A DNA stretch of 64,000 bases from Paenibacillus_I sp035510375 (GTDB lineage: Bacteria > Bacillota > Bacilli > Paenibacillales > Paenibacillaceae): assembly GCF_035510375.1 (NCBI RefSeq), contig NZ_DATKHG010000006.1. One strand, given 5' to 3'. Positions 61,108 to 64,000 of the stretch are shown piece after piece. How positions within the stretch are numbered: position 1 is the first letter of the stretch; every line of letters starts with the position of its first letter. The position numbers and the translations under genes were made by a program. The notes below the pieces were generated by a model. That model was not told where the DNA came from. It did not search any database and saw only the letters and a list, made by a program, of their open reading frames with translations.

Positions 61108-61143
61108 AATCGGGTTCCCTCCTATAAATGATGCCGCTGTGTG

Positions 61144-61899
61144 TTATCCGAAGCGCCCGCTGATGTAGTCCTCGGTTCGTTGATCGCTCGGATTGGAGAA
61201 CAGCTTTTCCGTACCCGCATACTCAATGACCTCTCCATTCAGGAAAAAGACGGTTTGATGGGATACGCGAGCCGCTTGATGCATATTATGCGTGACCATA
61301 ACGATCGTATAACGATCCTTCAGCTCTTGCGCAAGTTCTTCGATTTTCAAGGTTGAAATCGGGTCCAGCGCAGAGGTTGCTTCATCCATAAGCAGAATGT
61401 CAGGGTTAACGGCCAGAGCGCGCGCGATGCACAAACGCTGCTGCTGCCCGCCGGAAATACTCAATGCCGAGCGTTTCAGGTGATCTTTTACCTCGTCCCA
61501 CAGTGCGGCCGCACGCAAACTGTTTTCCACGATCTCATCAAGCTCTTTCTTTTTTGTGATGCCGTGCAGACGCGGCCCGTACGCGATATTGTCGTAGATC
61601 GATTTCGGAAACGGATTCGGCTGCTGGAATACCATACCGACTTTTTTCCGCAATGTTTCGACATCCACCGCGTCGGAATACAGTTCCGTACCGGCGATTC
61701 TGATACTGCCCTCGATTCTTGTCCCGGGTATCATATCGTTCATTCGGTTAAGCGTCCGCAGCAGCGTCGATTTACCGCATCCCGAAGGGCCGATGAAAGC
61801 GGTGATCGCCTTCTCGGGAATTTCCAGGGTTACGTTTTTCAAAGCGTGGAAATCACCGTAAAACAAATTCAGCTTCTGGATATCGATTAATGATCGCAT
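61144..61899 (-). CDS. pstB: Phosphate ABC transporter ATPase
   Basis: 251 residues. Walker A GPSGCGKSTLLRTLNRM (about 37), PstB-specific VGMVFQQPNPFPKSIYDNIA (about 88), signature LSISGGQQQRLCIARALAVN and DEATSALDPIST. GGAGG before the ATG. Confidence 0.98.
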   Translation of the reverse strand: MRSLIDIQKLNLFYGDFHALKNVTLEIPEKAITAFIGPSGCGKSTLLRTLNRMNDMIPGTRIEGSIRIAGTELYSDAVDVETLRKKVGMVFQQPNPFPKSIYDNIAYGPRLHGITKKKELDEIVENSLRAAALWDEVKDHLKRSALSISGGQQQRLCIARALAVNPDILLMDEATSALDPISTLKIEELAQELKDRYTIVMVTHNMHQAARVSHQTVFFLNGEVIEYAGTEKLFSNPSDQRTEDYISGRFG

Positions 61900-61921
61900 A
61901 GTGATCCTCCGGTTTCTGGTA

Positions 61922-62797
61922 TCATTTGTATTTCTGATATTTGTTTCGCAGCAGGATCGCCGAGAAGTTCATCAGCAGCAGCAACGACAGCAGCACGATA
62001 ATGCCGGCGGCCGCGAGTGCATGAAACTCTTGCTGCGGACGGGACAGCCAGTTGAAGATTTGGATCGGCATAACCGTAAAAGAGTCCATCACGGAATTCG
62101 GAAGAAAAGCGACAAAGGTAAGCGCGCCGATCATCACGAGCGGGGCCGTTTCTCCGATCGCCCTCGATATGGCCAGGATGACGCCGGTCAGGATTCCCGG
62201 AAACGCCGATGGAAGCACGGAACGGGACACGGTCTGCCATTTGTTGGCGCCCAGTGCGAAGGAAGCGTCGCGCCGCGATTTAGGCACCGCCCGTATCGCT
62301 TCCTGAGCCGAGACGATAATGATCGGCAAAACGAGCAGGGTCATCGTCAAGGTTCCGGCCATCAAACTGCGCTCCAAGTTCAGCAGGCGGACGAACAGCG
62401 TCAAACCCAGAATCCCATACACAATGGAAGGAACGCCGGCAAGCGTGCTGATGTTCAATTGGATCAAGCGGGTAAAACGGTTCTTGCGCGCGTATTCCTC
62501 GAGATAAATGGCTGCGCCTACGCCGAGAATGAAAGAAATCGGAGCCATGAGAACGAGCATATAGATCGTTCCGACTATCGCGGATTTCATCCCGGCTTGG
62601 CTGGCCCTGCGGGACGGATAGTTCGTGAACAGATCCGGCTGCAGCTTCGCGGCGCCGTCCACCAGAATGGTCACGAGCAGAGCCATCAGCGCAAGCACTC
62701 CGATGGAGGTGCTTAGAACAAATACAATATGGAGAATAAAGTCCGTCCTTCGGCGGCCGGCGATCTGCCCCCGATCGGCATCCTGTAGCATGCTCAT
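61922..62797 (-). CDS. pstA: Phosphate ABC transporter permease PstA
   Basis: 291 residues, six membrane helices. Permease loop EAIRAVPKSRRDASFALGAN, GVPSIVYGILGLTLF and ISRAIGETAPLVMIGAL. The start is 2 bases after the pstC stop. Confidence 0.97.
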   Translation of the reverse strand: MSMLQDADRGQIAGRRRTDFILHIVFVLSTSIGVLALMALLVTILVDGAAKLQPDLFTNYPSRRASQAGMKSAIVGTIYMLVLMAPISFILGVGAAIYLEEYARKNRFTRLIQLNISTLAGVPSIVYGILGLTLFVRLLNLERSLMAGTLTMTLLVLPIIIVSAQEAIRAVPKSRRDASFALGANKWQTVSRSVLPSAFPGILTGVILAISRAIGETAPLVMIGALTFVAFLPNSVMDSFTVMPIQIFNWLSRPQQEFHALAAAGIIVLLSLLLLMNFSAILLRNKYQKYK

Positions 62798-62799
62798 CG

Positions 62800-63750
62800 T
62801 TAATACTCCTCCCGGAATCGTCTTGCCACATATTGGGCGAGAATATTAAGCAGAAAGGTAATGACGAACAACGTCATACCGACGGCAAAAATCGTGCCGT
62901 ATTCAAGGGTGCCTTGCGGCGTATCTCCCAAGCTGACCTGTACGATGTAAGCGGTCATCGTCTGAATGCTCTCCAGCGGATTTGCAGTCAATTTCGGAGT
63001 CGCTCCCGCGGCGACGGTCACGATCATCGTTTCTCCGATCGCGCGGGAGAAGGCCAGCACCGCCGATGCCACAATCCCGGACAAGGCTGCAGGAACCACA
63101 ATGCGCAGAGCGACCTCCAGGCGGGTGGCTCCGAGCGCGTACGCGCCGTCCCGGAGGCTCCGCGGGACCGAGCTCATCGCATCCTCGCTAAGCGACGATA
63201 CCATCGGAATCGTCATGATCCCTACGGCAATGCCTGCGCTCAGCGCATTGAACACACCGATTTCCGGGATAAAAAACTGAATGACGGGCGTAATGAATGT
63301 CAAGGCAAAATAGCCGTAAACAATGGTCGGCACGCCGGCCAGCACCTCGAGAACCGGTTTGACAATCTTACGGACGCGGGCGGTGGCATACTCGCTCAAG
63401 TAGATCGCGCTTGCCAGACCGACCGGGATGGCGACTATGCAGGCGATGACCGTGATCAGGAACGTGCCGCTGAGCAGCGGCAGGATGCCGAACGATTTCG
63501 GCTCAATCAGCGGAGACCACTTCGTTCCCGCAATAAAATCCGCAAACGGCACTTCTTTAAAAAAGTTGTATGTTTCAGTAAAGAGCGTATAAACAATTCC
63601 TATTGTAGTCACAATCGAAACGGCCGCGCACAGAAACAGAACGATCGGCATAATCCGGTTAAGAAAAGAACCTCTGCTGTTCTTGAAACTGTACGTATGC
63701 GATTGGAGATTCTGTGCGCGATCGGCGCCTTGCAAACCGTTATCCTGCAT
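62800..63750 (-). CDS. pstC: Phosphate ABC transporter permease PstC
   Basis: 316 residues, six membrane helices. GVPTIVYGYFALTFITPVIQ, SVPRSLRDGAYALGATRLEV and AFSRAIGETMIVTVAAGATP. Start at MQDNGLQGAD with AAGGAG 11 bases upstream; the longer frame to 63828 crosses the upstream hairpin. Confidence 0.96.
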   Translation of the reverse strand: MQDNGLQGADRAQNLQSHTYSFKNSRGSFLNRIMPIVLFLCAAVSIVTTIGIVYTLFTETYNFFKEVPFADFIAGTKWSPLIEPKSFGILPLLSGTFLITVIACIVAIPVGLASAIYLSEYATARVRKIVKPVLEVLAGVPTIVYGYFALTFITPVIQFFIPEIGVFNALSAGIAVGIMTIPMVSSLSEDAMSSVPRSLRDGAYALGATRLEVALRIVVPAALSGIVASAVLAFSRAIGETMIVTVAAGATPKLTANPLESIQTMTAYIVQVSLGDTPQGTLEYGTIFAVGMTLFVITFLLNILAQYVARRFREEY

Positions 63751-63797
63751 GTCTGGGACATCTCCTTGTCTTCCCGATTGTTCGATATGCTGACGCA

Positions 63798-63829
63798 GAA
63801 AAATGTGATGCCTCTTCGGACACCACATT
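63798..63829 (-). terminator. Possible attenuator between pstS and pstC
   Basis: Minus strand AATGTGGTG / CATCACATT (9 bp, one G-U), loop of 11-12, then TTTTT. Weak stem, so partial read-through is expected; this would give more pstS than pstCAB mRNA. Confidence 0.6.
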
Positions 63830-63849
63830 CCTCCCCTTATTGCCAGAAG

Positions 63850-64000
63850 TTACCCCTGAAGCTTTGCCGCTTCTTCCTGGTACTTCTCGTCCGGCAGCGG
63901 GATATAACCGACTTCGCCCGCCATGTTGCCGATATTCTCAATATAATACTGTACGAAGGTTTTCACTTCCGGTCGTTCCATTTCTTTCTTGTTCACGTAG
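63850..64000 (-). CDS. pstS: Phosphate-binding protein PstS, C-terminal end
   Basis: Only the last 49 codons are present; the gene continues past the right edge. VKTFVQYYIENIGNMAGEVG and YIPLPDEKYQEEAAKLQ match the end of PstS. Upstream of pstC, as expected. Confidence 0.85.
   Translation of the reverse strand, partial: YVNKKEMERPEVKTFVQYYIENIGNMAGEVGYIPLPDEKYQEEAAKLQG

Overview
The window reads as chromosomal DNA of a fairly high-GC, endospore-forming, flagellated member of the Bacillota, most likely Paenibacillaceae (Paenibacillus/Cohnella-like). The evidence is gene order (smc-ftsY-ylxM-ffh-rpsP-khpA-rimM-trmD-rplS-lepB-rbgA-rnhB, then sucCD-dprA-topA-trmFO-hslVU-codY-flgBC-fliEFGHIJ), GGAGG-type ribosome sites on nearly every gene, a FapR-controlled fatty-acid operon, the sporulation-type gene ylbJ, and SLH-domain remnants. 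Nothing points to a prophage, plasmid, IS transposase, CRISPR array, rRNA or tRNA.

Layout. 1-8534 (minus): the first part of the flagellar operon, flgB-flgC-fliE-fliF-fliG-fliH-fliI-fliJ-ylxF(MotE-like)-fliK, with fliK running off the left edge. 8797-16276 (minus): codY, hslUV, trmFO, topA, dprA. 16462-18620 (minus): sucCD. 18871-19829 (plus): a decayed lethal-factor-like metalloprotease fused to SLH domains, followed by comM, whose leader carries a terminator hairpin that also holds the Shine-Dalgarno. 21597-29578 (minus): yraN, a FlhB C-domain protein, a FliK-like protein, rnhB, rbgA, lepB, rplS, trmD, rimM, khpA, rpsP. 29648-36647: ffh, ylxM, ftsY, smc. 37222-44018: rnc and the fab operon (fapR-plsX-fabH-fabD-fabG-acpP-fabF), with a FapR operator over its promoter. 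44350-50244: rpmF, DUF177, tmcAL, ylbL, ylbJ, coaD, rsmD. 50300-52321: small accessory genes: a lipoprotein, an APH(3')-like kinase, a very acidic 77-residue protein, a DUF2905 protein, and a candidate small RNA. 52311-56441: a TPP-riboswitch-controlled pyrimidine/thiamine-precursor ABC transporter with a MTH1187-type thiamine-binding protein and a TatD-like hydrolase. 56518-57681: a cytosolic CBS-domain chemoreceptor-like protein. 58039-60263: an arsenic operon arsR-arsB-arsC. 60448-end: the phosphate operon pstS-pstC-pstA-pstB-phoU, with pstS cut by the right edge.

Most of the window is housekeeping. The less ordinary material is between genes: three copies of a CCCC..AAAGT/ACTTT..GGGG hairpin repeat (one interrupted by a second inverted-repeat element), a 120-bp inverted-repeat element between smc and ftsY, two divergent promoter pairs that share one palindromic -35, the comM leader terminator, a possible attenuator between pstS and pstC, and a 145-nt candidate sRNA with C-rich loop and C/U-rich linker. 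I did not find a clearly new multi-gene system; the sRNA candidate and the comM leader are the best leads.
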